DNA of 64,000 nt from Pseudomonas sp. S06B 330 (GTDB lineage Bacteria > Pseudomonadota > Gammaproteobacteria > Pseudomonadales > Pseudomonadaceae). The stretch lies in the NCBI RefSeq assembly GCF_002845275.2, contig NZ_CP088149.1, positions 2,166,501 through 2,230,500 on the forward strand, given 5' to 3'. Below, piece after piece: positions 20,752 to 30,014 of the stretch. The notes under the pieces are model-generated. The model made no database searches. It had not been told where the DNA came from and saw only the letters and a program-made list of their open reading frames with translations. The position numbers and the translations under genes were made by a program. The number at the start of each line of letters is the position of its first letter. Position 1 is the first letter of the stretch.

Positions 20752-23700
20752 CTAGTCAAGCTTGTAGAATGGAACTTCCTCAATGAATTCACCGCTCCAG
20801 TTAAGTGTCTTGCATAGTGAATTGAATTTATCAAGACTAGAGATGCGATTTACTATGCTGTCAGACGCTGCAGGTAATCCAATTTTGTCCAAGTCACGTG
20901 CCGTTAGACCAGGTACCTGATGTATGAACCAGCTGCCAATAGGCTCAAGATAGTCTGTCTTGGAAGTTTTGAAGTGACTGAAATACTGAGAAGCTAAAAT
21001 AACACCTACACCAAAGGCCCGACCCTGTACCAATAACTTTGTTAATACATCAAAGTCATATGGCATGATGTTGTGGGCCTCATCTACTAAAAGATAAGAG
21101 TCAATGTATCTTGTTTGCGGGTTTTTCCCAATGAATGGTCTTTTCTTTAATTTTAGCATGTAGTCGAAGTATAGGTTGAGGAAGATAACCACAACCATCT
21201 TCTTTAATTTCTCATCACTCAGGTCTTTCAGGTCTATCGCGACTACACCTTCGAAAAATTCATCGAAACTAACAATTTTAGAAGGGTCTTCTTCAAAGAT
21301 CTCATAATCTACCAGGTCGCTGATTATGCCTAAGACAGAGTCAGGCTTGTCACCAACGAGCGCAGAATATTGTTTGCTCACGTCATATATGGTGGGGTCG
21401 CGGTCTTCTGCTGCTCGAGTGTCATGATAAGCGGCTTTGATAGCTTCCTTGAGATTTTTATCTTGCACTGGTGCATTTACTGAAAATATTTTACGCAGAA
21501 TGTCTCTGAAAAACCCAATTTTATCGAGCATCGCCCGGTTAGAACTGTCTCCGCCAGTTGAAAATAGATTGAGCGGAATTTTATATGGGGATACAATCTT
21601 AACCTTCGACTTCTCGATAAACTCGCAAGTGTCCTCTTGGTCGCTGAAGTCTCGTTTGTAGTCCAGAATTAAGACTTTAGGAGCAGTCCCCCTGTTTTGC
21701 TCGGGTTGCTTTACCATCTGATATACTAGTGACTTTAGCAGTTGGGTTTTTCCAGTGCCTAGGTCACCTACTACGCCAATGTTGATATTGGTAAGCTCTG
21801 TATTGCCTGGATTGAAATATACTTCCTTGCTCCCGATCAGGTCTTTTGTATCCCCGATCTTGAAGTTTAATCCTTTTGTAAATAATGGATTAATTGTTTC
21901 GAAAGTTTCCTCGGTCTCATGCTGTTCAGCGACCTTGAAAGCTGACTCGGGTTGGATGAAAGGATAAGGATGCGCGTCATGCAGAGTATTCTGCTCTATC
22001 ACACCTTCTTGTGAGGTAGTGTTAATAGAAGTTTTCTCTACTGATTCGGTGTTAATCTTAGCGAGTAACCCCCAGTCATCTACCTGATCTATCATGTCGC
22101 TGATTGATTTTAGCTGATTTGTAGCCAGCAATGCTCCAGCATAGTCATATCCCAAGATGGCAATATTTTTTAGTAGGGAGCTCCCTGAACTGAGAACTCT
22201 GCTATTTTGCGTGTTTTCAATAGAAATCAGTCGTCCCGCTTGATCTATTTCAGTTTCCAAGCTTCCCGACATCAATCCCGCGATTGTTTGCTGATGGTAA
22301 TTTACCCAGTGAGGATTAGCGCGAGCTGCATCGGTATCGCCGTAGACACGGAAACCATAATCCACGCAGCCTCCAATTAGATCCCTATAAGCGATTCCCC
22401 ATAGAGGGGATTCAATTGCGCGTTCCTGCAGCTCAGAGAGGAAAGTCGCAAATGACTGCGCTTGTGCTAACGCATCATCACGCTGTTTTTCGGTCATCTC
22501 ATTGGATCGGGTTTTTACTTCAATGGGGGTGATTTTAAGAGCGCTTGGCTCAAAGAAGTTGGTTCCGGAATCTATGCCAAAGGCGATACTTAAAACAAGT
22601 AGGTCTGGTCTTTCTCTAGTTTCCGCCCCCAGTGCTTTACGAAGTTCATCAAAGCGAGGTTGAAATACATCGGCAGGAATAATAAGGTTCACAGTCCGAT
22701 TGCCGATTACTGGGATTAAGCCGCCAAATTTCCCGTTGGTATTGTAGTTTGATTGGAGCAATCGTGCAGCGATAAGCATACCAACTTCACCTAAACTAGC
22801 AGCACCTCCGCTGGTTAGTCGTTTAAGGGTTGGTATTCCTCTCTTAGAAATTTCGTCAAGTAGCGAAGATATTTGCTCGTCGCTCGTAGTTTCGATGCCG
22901 GGTAGCTGCATCAAAACATTTCTAACTGCCGTAATCATTGTAGGCGACTGCTTCGCAACCAAGTAAAATCCGCTAGAGTGACCTGCGCCCGGAGCATAAC
23001 GAGGAAGTTCAAAATCCCAAAGGTAAGCATTGTTGCCTGGGCTATGGAAACACGTAGAGTCTACGGCCGCAGAGGAAATTGCGCTGTACCTGGTGTCCTT
23101 CAATGAAGCATTTAGAGTTTGAAGGTTTGGAGCAAAGCTCAAACAGTCAAACTGAGCCTCATTGACGCACTGCGATTCCAGCAAATCGAGCGCTCTGGAT
23201 AGACTTTCCAGTAGGCCGTCACCGCTCAGTTCTCTAACGTATTGGCCTGCTCTGGAGAGGGACAAGTATTGCTTGTGAGAAGTCGCATTCTTTTTAATGC
23301 TGAATCTTGATACGCAGGTAGGATCGACCGGTGAGAGCACGCCATCTTTACGGAACTGCTGGTCCATAGTCTGTAGATGGTCGACTATTGAGAGGTCACG
23401 CTCGGCGTGGCCTTCTGTACTCTTGGAGTACCATCTAATCTGAGTGCCTGAGCGTTCGGTTAAAGACGCTAGAACTGCCGGCTTAGGCTGCTCGTCGAGT
23501 GGTCTCTTGTCAATAATCCTCAGCGTTAAGCCTTGTGCTGGGGACCACTCATCAACCTCAGGGCCGAGATTTTCAAGGCACCACTCATCTATGCCTTCAT
23601 TGCAGGAGCTATGCCCGGACAGGTCACTATGCAGCGAGACTCTAATGGTAGACTTTGCCGGGTACAGGTGTCGAATTTCGTCTAGCGAGCGCTTTACCTG

Positions 23701-26172
23701 CTGCTTATTGAATCCATTAACCATGCCCTCTAGTTTAATACCAAGATCATCTCCGAATGTCCCTACAAAGTTTGCTTGAGCAACTTCATGGATAAGGTCG
23801 GTACGCCATAATACCGACCAGTAGTCGGAAGAGCTTTTAACGGCAACATACCCTACTGGAGTGAATCGACCATCCATATCCCGGCATTTCAATGCGAGGC
23901 AGTCAGGAAAACTATATGGCTCGATGATGCCTGCTATCGGGCATGGCAAACCTTCGTTGATCGAGCCTTGCATCAGCATTTGAGCGTTACACTGCCATGC
24001 TAGTCGTACAGGATGGAATGGGGACAGCAATATCGCTACAGGTTTTGATTCGAGAAATCCACTGTTGAACTGAGACTTGTGGACGGTAATTAACTCAGCC
24101 CAGCCAGCTAGAGAGTTAGGGATTGCTAGCCACTCCGCATACTCGCGGATGTATGATTCAATTACTTCCCTGTTGCTTTGGTCGAGGAGGATTTGACCGA
24201 GGCTGAGCGCCTCAATGCTACAGCCTTTATCATTACAAAGTTCTCTTAAAAGTTTCAATGCACGCGCTCTCGAGCGCAAATACTCTTCAGTCGGAGAAAG
24301 TTCTTCAGCTCTCGGGCGTGGGTCTAAAGAGACTTCAAGATTGGAAAGTTTCGGCCGCAGCTTCCAATCAGGGCGGCTCCAACTACCCTTAAATCCCGGG
24401 CCAATGATTAAAGGCTGGTGTGAATCTTCAGAATCTAATATCCATTGCTCAAGTAAGGTCAGCATGGTCTGCTCAACATCTGTTTTCGCAACGCTTTCCG
24501 ATCGAGAACAGTTGTTAATCACTAGTCGAGCAAATTCGCTGGGCGCGCCCTTGGCAGTGAATTCCTTTGGGCTTACATTGATAATGAATTTTGTAGTGAC
24601 TTCACTATTTGGAAGCCTTACTTCAAAATTAAGTTGACCATCTTCACTAATTTCGACGACGGCTAGCGACTGGCCGCTCTCTGCTTCAGAGTTAGTAATT
24701 GGCCAATTGGTAGGGGTGGAATCACTCTCTTCTACAGTTGTTCCGGATATACTAGAGGACAGACTTGCTACACAATTGTAGAATAACTCGATGGTTTGGG
24801 TTCCGGACCCATTGGTGATTAGCTCGCATTCATATACTGAGCTGAGATTTGTTCCCCGGCCAACGGTTTTTCTCTTGAATGAAGTTAATTTTTGTGCTGA
24901 GCGGCAATTTAAAACAATCGCGGGAGTGTACGAGTCAAGTGATATTATCTTAATTGAGACGGGTTTTTCTAAGCTCTTGCAAATAAACTCATAGCGAAGA
25001 TGTTGCTCGTGGCTACATGGCAACGAGTCGTCGGACCACTCCGTCTTTGACTTTTCGACTTTTATGGAGTCAATGAGTTCGAGAGCTTTTCGTCCGGAGG
25101 CTCTATAAACCGATACCTCTTGCCCTAATAATTCCTCGTCCGCAGTGAGAGAGAATGTTGGGGTGTCCTTCACCACTACCTGTTGGCTAGGCAGAGTGGG
25201 GCGGAATAGCCCATTCTCACAGGCTACTTTAAGAGTTCCGAAGGTTTTGCTTTCTTCTTGGTTTAATAGCTTAATCCAAATAGATTGCGTCAGTGCATCC
25301 CACCATGAGCTGTCAGGAATATTACGTACGCTAGCGTAGTTTCGTATCGGACTCGCTACAAATCGCTGTGGCGTTCGGTACAGCATTACAAGGTGCTGAC
25401 TGAAGCGTGCTAGCGCCTCGGAAATTTGCTCTGAGCCTGCGTCTTCTTGCAGTAGCTTTGTACCAGCTGTGAAACCTTGAACTTGCAAATAGTTAGCAAT
25501 ATTTTGGTTGATAGTGGTGTCTGGTATCTCACCCTCAGCGAGTTTAGGCACTCCCAGAGCATGGCACAGATCATGACCAGTTTTACCATAACCTCCAAGG
25601 TCATATAGTTCCTGAAGTAGCTCCCAAGGCTCTCTCATGTCTCCTGCTTGCGCGGATTCGATGAACGCTTCCTCAAGGGCTTTCCAAACCAGCTCGGTGA
25701 TCACATCCTCGGTATAGGAGAACCTAGCCAACACTTCTGTTACGACATCATTTACAAATGGTTCGTCCTTCCAGGTGGAAAAGGACACATGGTTTACCCG
25801 GTTTAGGCCAAGCTTGTTTGCGGTGGTCCCAGTTGAAAGGAGAGGGGGAGTATTAAGTGTTGAAAGCGCCAGATATGACCCGTAAGAAGTACGGACCGAA
25901 ACTACATGATTGCTTGAGCAACGAGCAGTGTTCTGGTGTGGCGGATCTTCAACTCCCTCTTGAACGCGAAGCACCGGTACAGATTTTACATGCCCATTGG
26001 ATGTAAGTTCTAAACGGTCACCACATGTGGAAAACTTTTCGTAAATTTCGTCAAGGATACCTGAGGGAGGTGCCGTGAACGTCACTCGAAGATTGTTATC
26101 ATCGGATGATATGAATTTGGCTGCGTCGTTTTTGATTTTGGATGCGAGATATTCGATGAAGTCCCCGTTCAC
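20752..26172 (-). CDS. Giant HerA/FtsK-type ATPase with PD-(D/E)xK-like motif (DptH-like)
   Basis: 1806 residues from a GTG that directly abuts the TAA of the preceding gene (GGAGG 8 bases upstream). The first roughly 1,100 residues match nothing I recognise. Near 1187-1220 there is a PD-(D/E)xK-like pattern: RPDLLVLS (Asp about 1190), then ITPIEVKTRS (Glu about 1218, Lys about 1220), then a Gln-containing helix DDALAQAQSF. The C-terminal 350 residues form a HerA/FtsK-like motor with Walker A GDLGTGKT (about 1469-1476), LILDYKRDF, Walker B SYLLVDEAHN (about 1690) and the GRAFGVGVILASQYF sensor segment. Size, ATPase type and position as third gene after an AAA+ ATPase and a middle protein resemble DptH/DndH of phosphorothioation-dependent restriction. 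Predicted DNA translocating nuclease; homology to DptH is my inference. Confidence 0.75.
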   Translation of the reverse strand: MNGDFIEYLASKIKNDAAKFISSDDNNLRVTFTAPPSGILDEIYEKFSTCGDRLELTSNGHVKSVPVLRVQEGVEDPPHQNTARCSSNHVVSVRTSYGSYLALSTLNTPPLLSTGTTANKLGLNRVNHVSFSTWKDEPFVNDVVTEVLARFSYTEDVITELVWKALEEAFIESAQAGDMREPWELLQELYDLGGYGKTGHDLCHALGVPKLAEGEIPDTTINQNIANYLQVQGFTAGTKLLQEDAGSEQISEALARFSQHLVMLYRTPQRFVASPIRNYASVRNIPDSSWWDALTQSIWIKLLNQEESKTFGTLKVACENGLFRPTLPSQQVVVKDTPTFSLTADEELLGQEVSVYRASGRKALELIDSIKVEKSKTEWSDDSLPCSHEQHLRYEFICKSLEKPVSIKIISLDSYTPAIVLNCRSAQKLTSFKRKTVGRGTNLSSVYECELITNGSGTQTIELFYNCVASLSSSISGTTVEESDSTPTNWPITNSEAESGQSLAVVEISEDGQLNFEVRLPNSEVTTKFIINVSPKEFTAKGAPSEFARLVINNCSRSESVAKTDVEQTMLTLLEQWILDSEDSHQPLIIGPGFKGSWSRPDWKLRPKLSNLEVSLDPRPRAEELSPTEEYLRSRARALKLLRELCNDKGCSIEALSLGQILLDQSNREVIESYIREYAEWLAIPNSLAGWAELITVHKSQFNSGFLESKPVAILLSPFHPVRLAWQCNAQMLMQGSINEGLPCPIAGIIEPYSFPDCLALKCRDMDGRFTPVGYVAVKSSSDYWSVLWRTDLIHEVAQANFVGTFGDDLGIKLEGMVNGFNKQQVKRSLDEIRHLYPAKSTIRVSLHSDLSGHSSCNEGIDEWCLENLGPEVDEWSPAQGLTLRIIDKRPLDEQPKPAVLASLTERSGTQIRWYSKSTEGHAERDLSIVDHLQTMDQQFRKDGVLSPVDPTCVSRFSIKKNATSHKQYLSLSRAGQYVRELSGDGLLESLSRALDLLESQCVNEAQFDCLSFAPNLQTLNASLKDTRYSAISSAAVDSTCFHSPGNNAYLWDFELPRYAPGAGHSSGFYLVAKQSPTMITAVRNVLMQLPGIETTSDEQISSLLDEISKRGIPTLKRLTSGGAASLGEVGMLIAARLLQSNYNTNGKFGGLIPVIGNRTVNLIIPADVFQPRFDELRKALGAETRERPDLLVLSIAFGIDSGTNFFEPSALKITPIEVKTRSNEMTEKQRDDALAQAQSFATFLSELQERAIESPLWGIAYRDLIGGCVDYGFRVYGDTDAARANPHWVNYHQQTIAGLMSGSLETEIDQAGRLISIENTQNSRVLSSGSSLLKNIAILGYDYAGALLATNQLKSISDMIDQVDDWGLLAKINTESVEKTSINTTSQEGVIEQNTLHDAHPYPFIQPESAFKVAEQHETEETFETINPLFTKGLNFKIGDTKDLIGSKEVYFNPGNTELTNINIGVVGDLGTGKTQLLKSLVYQMVKQPEQNRGTAPKVLILDYKRDFSDQEDTCEFIEKSKVKIVSPYKIPLNLFSTGGDSSNRAMLDKIGFFRDILRKIFSVNAPVQDKNLKEAIKAAYHDTRAAEDRDPTIYDVSKQYSALVGDKPDSVLGIISDLVDYEIFEEDPSKIVSFDEFFEGVVAIDLKDLSDEKLKKMVVVIFLNLYFDYMLKLKKRPFIGKNPQTRYIDSYLLVDEAHNIMPYDFDVLTKLLVQGRAFGVGVILASQYFSHFKTSKTDYLEPIGSWFIHQVPGLTARDLDKIGLPAASDSIVNRISSLDKFNSLCKTLNWSGEFIEEVPFYKLD

Positions 26173-27714
26173 TTAAATAACCTCCATGTTTCTGCTAGCT
26201 AACGGACTTGCGATAACCATGCCGCCCTCTGCGTCAGGGCTATCAATAGCAATGGACATGTCTCGTAATCTCTTATTCAAAATTTCACCCTTCCCTAAGG
26301 CCAGCTCTGCGTTTATGCCGTATCCAGCCAACTGGTGGCATAAATCTTGGACAGTGCAAGGGCCAGTGACTCTGCTGGCGGCACAGTGAACCATTAATAT
26401 TGTGGATAATGGACCAAGTCCTACAACCCAGGGAGAGCTGGCGTAATTGCCTCTCTTCTCGATGTAATAGCCTTGGTCGTAGCCTTCAAGACCAGATTCT
26501 GAAGTTATGCGTTGACGAACAATGTGCTCCAGAAATTCCAAAACATTTTTTGAGGAGCCTTTCTTGCAATCAGCTACTTTTGGATCACTTTCAATTATTT
26601 GATTGAAGTTTTTTAGGTAGCTATTGAAGTTAAACTTAGACCGATTTTTGCTTAAGTATTTAAGCGTTTCAGCTATGTCTGAGCTTGACTTAAGTCGAAT
26701 GCTTGGCATATCGAAACTGGCTTGCTCAAGCATGTGTAGCAACAAGTTTAAGGCGCCGCGCCCTTCTATATAATGGCGAGCGGCTTCTTTCAAAGGCTTA
26801 GACGTAAGCTGGCCAAGGCTCCAAAATCCATTGCCAGTTGATAGAATTTCAATAACATCCTGCTCTGTAGGCGGGGCGTCATTCGTAAGCGCATTTTCAA
26901 TAAGTTGACGACACTTATCATTGGCATGACAACACCAGGTTACATGGGAAGCTGAACCTATTCTACAGAGAGACTCCAGCATGCTGGACCACTGTCTACG
27001 AGTGAGGTTCTTTTTGAGATCTAAGACAATTTTAAGATCTTCTACAAAACGTATTGCCGGGCAATCCAGATTTAGCAAGTCGTTGAAATGTGTTTCGTCA
27101 AAAGGGAATTTGCTTGGCATTTGCCAGGCATTTTTGATGCTGCTTGCACGCCATGATTCGAATTCTGTCTGGAGCATTCTCGCCCAAACGTCATCCTCTT
27201 CAATAGAAACGCTAAGCTTGTCAAAAAGCTTGCACCACAATTTCAGCGCCGACTCATAATCACCGGAACCAATCGCAATCATCTTCGCTACTAGTTTCCC
27301 AGGATTCCATGGGTTTCCCTTTAGGCGGGCGGACATGGAATAGAGTGTGGCGTCTGGCACCAAAGGAGCAATCTGGTTTCCTCGCTGACGAGATTGTCCA
27401 GATAGATTCGGAGCTGCGATAACACGATCTACCACCGTGGCCCACAATTTGGTATCGAACGCTACACTACTCGATCCATCACCTGGGCGTTTTTCGGTCA
27501 ATAGTTGTTTCTTGTACGGGGTGCCTAAATCCCATACCTTTTCCCCCACCTTTTGGTGATCAGAAAAGCCGACGTTGCGGTATAGCGACGCAAGCAGAAT
27601 CTCGCCTGTTGCTACTTCAGGGGATGGCGTCAAATGAAGAAAACTATCTTTATACGCCTCATGAAGGTAGGTTTGTTTCCATGGATCATTCAAATACTCA
27701 GTCAATTTATCCAT
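26173..27714 (-). CDS. Unknown 513-residue partner of the ATPase system (DptG position)
   Basis: 513 residues, family not recognised. It starts 5 bases after the stop of the AAA+ gene with AAGGGG upstream, and ends with zero spacing to the giant ATPase gene, so the three proteins should be made together. It is largely helical with no visible nuclease or NTPase motif. The last 80 residues (CTVQDLCHQLAGYGINAELALGK...) could be a winged-helix. There are scattered cysteines (TWCCHANDKC, about residue 260) but no clean zinc motif. By position it corresponds to DptG/DndG, a protein of similar size with no assigned chemistry. Likely a structural or DNA-contact subunit. Confidence 0.7.
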   Translation of the reverse strand: MDKLTEYLNDPWKQTYLHEAYKDSFLHLTPSPEVATGEILLASLYRNVGFSDHQKVGEKVWDLGTPYKKQLLTEKRPGDGSSSVAFDTKLWATVVDRVIAAPNLSGQSRQRGNQIAPLVPDATLYSMSARLKGNPWNPGKLVAKMIAIGSGDYESALKLWCKLFDKLSVSIEEDDVWARMLQTEFESWRASSIKNAWQMPSKFPFDETHFNDLLNLDCPAIRFVEDLKIVLDLKKNLTRRQWSSMLESLCRIGSASHVTWCCHANDKCRQLIENALTNDAPPTEQDVIEILSTGNGFWSLGQLTSKPLKEAARHYIEGRGALNLLLHMLEQASFDMPSIRLKSSSDIAETLKYLSKNRSKFNFNSYLKNFNQIIESDPKVADCKKGSSKNVLEFLEHIVRQRITSESGLEGYDQGYYIEKRGNYASSPWVVGLGPLSTILMVHCAASRVTGPCTVQDLCHQLAGYGINAELALGKGEILNKRLRDMSIAIDSPDAEGGMVIASPLASRNMEVI

Positions 27715-27719
27715 GGTAC

Positions 27720-29831
27720 TTACCCCTTGAATCTGATGATATTTCCCACCTTCAATGGGAAAATGTCTCTGCCGATGATGAGATCTACGTTGCCGTCTAC
27801 AAAGCTCTTGTCTCTCGCGATTTGGCCTGCGGTTACCGATTTTACCTCGTCGAATAAAGCGAAAACTTCTCTTGGCAATGATGCTGGGTCCAGACCTTCT
27901 TCTAGCTCTACTAATGCTTTGTATAACGCAAAAGTTACCGGTATATAGCGGTTGTGGACTTTCATGAAAGGAAAGCGATTAGCAGGGCGATGAATATCCC
28001 CTCTAAACATTTCCATCGAGGTTCTTACACTCCGCACTCGAAGAGAAACCTCTCGATCCCAATGTGCTACAGGCTGACCGAATGTCGTCGAGAGAGGTAT
28101 TCTGAAGAACGATCTGTCATCATTGACTAACTGCTCGACTAAATCCTCAAGGGACTCATGTTGGGCGTCAGCTTTATAGAGGTCGGCATATTGGCTAAAT
28201 AAGTCGAGATCCTTCGAGATGCCATATTTGACACCTAGGCTTCTTTTTGCTAGCCGTCCCGCAAATTGCCTAATCGAAGATTGCAAGCGGCGAGCCTGTT
28301 TCGATACTTTCGTCGGGTGGTACTGGCCCATCAAGGCGTCGTCCGCTTCCGAAAGCTGCAATAGTAGTTTTCGCTCGCTTACCGTTAGCCTGGTAGATAC
28401 GAGCGCTAGCCCATCTTTTACGGATAGACTGAAGTTTTCGTCTACAGTATTGGCTGTGATTGAGTCTTCTTCTTTATCTATATATAAAAGTTGTTCTCCG
28501 TGCAGTAGTGCAGGATCTAGAAATGTAGCGAAATCTCCAGCTAGAAGCTCACTTATGTCATTGTGCTCTTTTTCGGACAATGTCTTGATAGATCCGAAAT
28601 GATACTTTGCCTTGTTAAAAGCTTTGATGTCCAGTAGTTCTGGGGGCTTAGAGCTAGCTAGCACAGCCTGATATGCTTCAAGGTGTTTGCCTGAGGCAAG
28701 CCGTGGCCAATTAGAAAACAACCTATGTTGATAAAGTCGGGAGGTTAGTAAGTATCGCGCGCGCACGCCAACTAATGTAGATGGACCTTTATCTTCCAGT
28801 AGGAGCATTCTGGCTGTCCACTCACACGGAGAATAGGTTCTGCTGTCTATCGTTAAAGATCCAGGCTCACCAATGAAAAGATGAGAGATTAGAGAGTAGA
28901 GGTCGCGGAAGGTCCACCTTTTTCCTGATGCCAGCTCATAGTAGTAAAGGAATTTAATTAGATTGTCGCGAGCCTTTTCGTTTGCAAGCAACATTTTATT
29001 TTGACAAAATGGGCAGTCAGATCTATTGATGCAGGCTGGTTTCCATTGGGAGTCTGCTAATGCCTTTTCTAATATTTGATGTGCGACAGCTCTATTGGTA
29101 GCACTGTTTACAGGGGCCACCAGCGAATCTACATCCATTGGCCAGATCGCCAAGCGACTTCCAAGGAGAGGCCAACATGCAGGCGCATCCACGCCGCCAC
29201 TCACAGCAGAAATTATATTTGAAATAAACGACGCCATTTCTGTGTCGTTGTTTCGGATTGCCAATGCTGAGGTGTTTGCGAGAATGCCACGATTCACACA
29301 GCCAATGTATATGCCGGTGTACTCGCCGTCCTTAATTTCACGAAGTTCATTGAGCAGCAGTGATTCAGCTGTTTCCTCGGGGCGAGCTGGGTCTTTGTCA
29401 GTGGCGTCTTGCACAAGCCTAATTGTTGGTGTGACGGTGCTTAGCCCGAAGAGTGGGCCATCTAACATGACTTCAGTTCGTCGAGGGGGGAGGCTGTCAG
29501 AGTGTAGTTCGTACTGTGCTGCGAACTTTGCTAGCAATTGACCATTTGCGCCGGATAGTTTGTCAAAACTCTCAATTGCTCCTTCCACAGCATCGGTTTT
29601 CCCATTTCCTGGTCCCCCAACCAGTAGAATTGCCGTTGGTGCCTCTGGTTCTCCGTTTAAAATTGAGTCCACCCATTCTGAAAGTTTTTCAACGAGAGGT
29701 GTTGTCAACTGTTCTTTAACAGGCCGTCCTGTTTGTTTCTGGAACGGCTTTCTGACCCCGCCGTCTTTGGCGCCCGACCAGTTAATTAGACCCTCTGGGT
29801 ACAGCAATTCCTCTTGCTCTTTGGATTCCAT
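27720..29831 (-). CDS. AAA+ ATPase of the restriction-like locus (DptF-like)
   Basis: 703 residues. Walker A is GGPGNGKT (72-79), preceded by a hydrophobic strand TAILLV. A following TEVMLDGPLFGLS and YTGIYIGCVNRGIL give Walker B/sensor-like strands. A CINRSDCPFCQNK cluster in the middle can form a small zinc-binding knuckle. The C-terminal 200 residues are helical. It is first of a tight three-gene unit (gaps of 5 and 0 bases) and lies 183 bases after the methyltransferase gene. ATP-dependent conformational or unwinding role expected; the relation to DptF/DndF rests on gene order and general architecture, not on a sequence search. Confidence 0.75.
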   Translation of the reverse strand: MESKEQEELLYPEGLINWSGAKDGGVRKPFQKQTGRPVKEQLTTPLVEKLSEWVDSILNGEPEAPTAILLVGGPGNGKTDAVEGAIESFDKLSGANGQLLAKFAAQYELHSDSLPPRRTEVMLDGPLFGLSTVTPTIRLVQDATDKDPARPEETAESLLLNELREIKDGEYTGIYIGCVNRGILANTSALAIRNNDTEMASFISNIISAVSGGVDAPACWPLLGSRLAIWPMDVDSLVAPVNSATNRAVAHQILEKALADSQWKPACINRSDCPFCQNKMLLANEKARDNLIKFLYYYELASGKRWTFRDLYSLISHLFIGEPGSLTIDSRTYSPCEWTARMLLLEDKGPSTLVGVRARYLLTSRLYQHRLFSNWPRLASGKHLEAYQAVLASSKPPELLDIKAFNKAKYHFGSIKTLSEKEHNDISELLAGDFATFLDPALLHGEQLLYIDKEEDSITANTVDENFSLSVKDGLALVSTRLTVSERKLLLQLSEADDALMGQYHPTKVSKQARRLQSSIRQFAGRLAKRSLGVKYGISKDLDLFSQYADLYKADAQHESLEDLVEQLVNDDRSFFRIPLSTTFGQPVAHWDREVSLRVRSVRTSMEMFRGDIHRPANRFPFMKVHNRYIPVTFALYKALVELEEGLDPASLPREVFALFDEVKSVTAGQIARDKSFVDGNVDLIIGRDIFPLKVGNIIRFKG

Positions 29832-30014
29832 ATTAACCCTTTGCTATAGATTAAATCTTAGTGATTCTACGGACCAGGTGTCGCTTGAGTTTACACAGCC
29901 TGGAGGGAAGAAAGACCCTTGATGCATCTGGCCGCGCGCAATGCACGCAGCCCAGATATGAAGTAAAGTTAGGCTCGTCATTTGCGCTTGACAAGTGGTT
30001 AACTAAGCGCTAGA

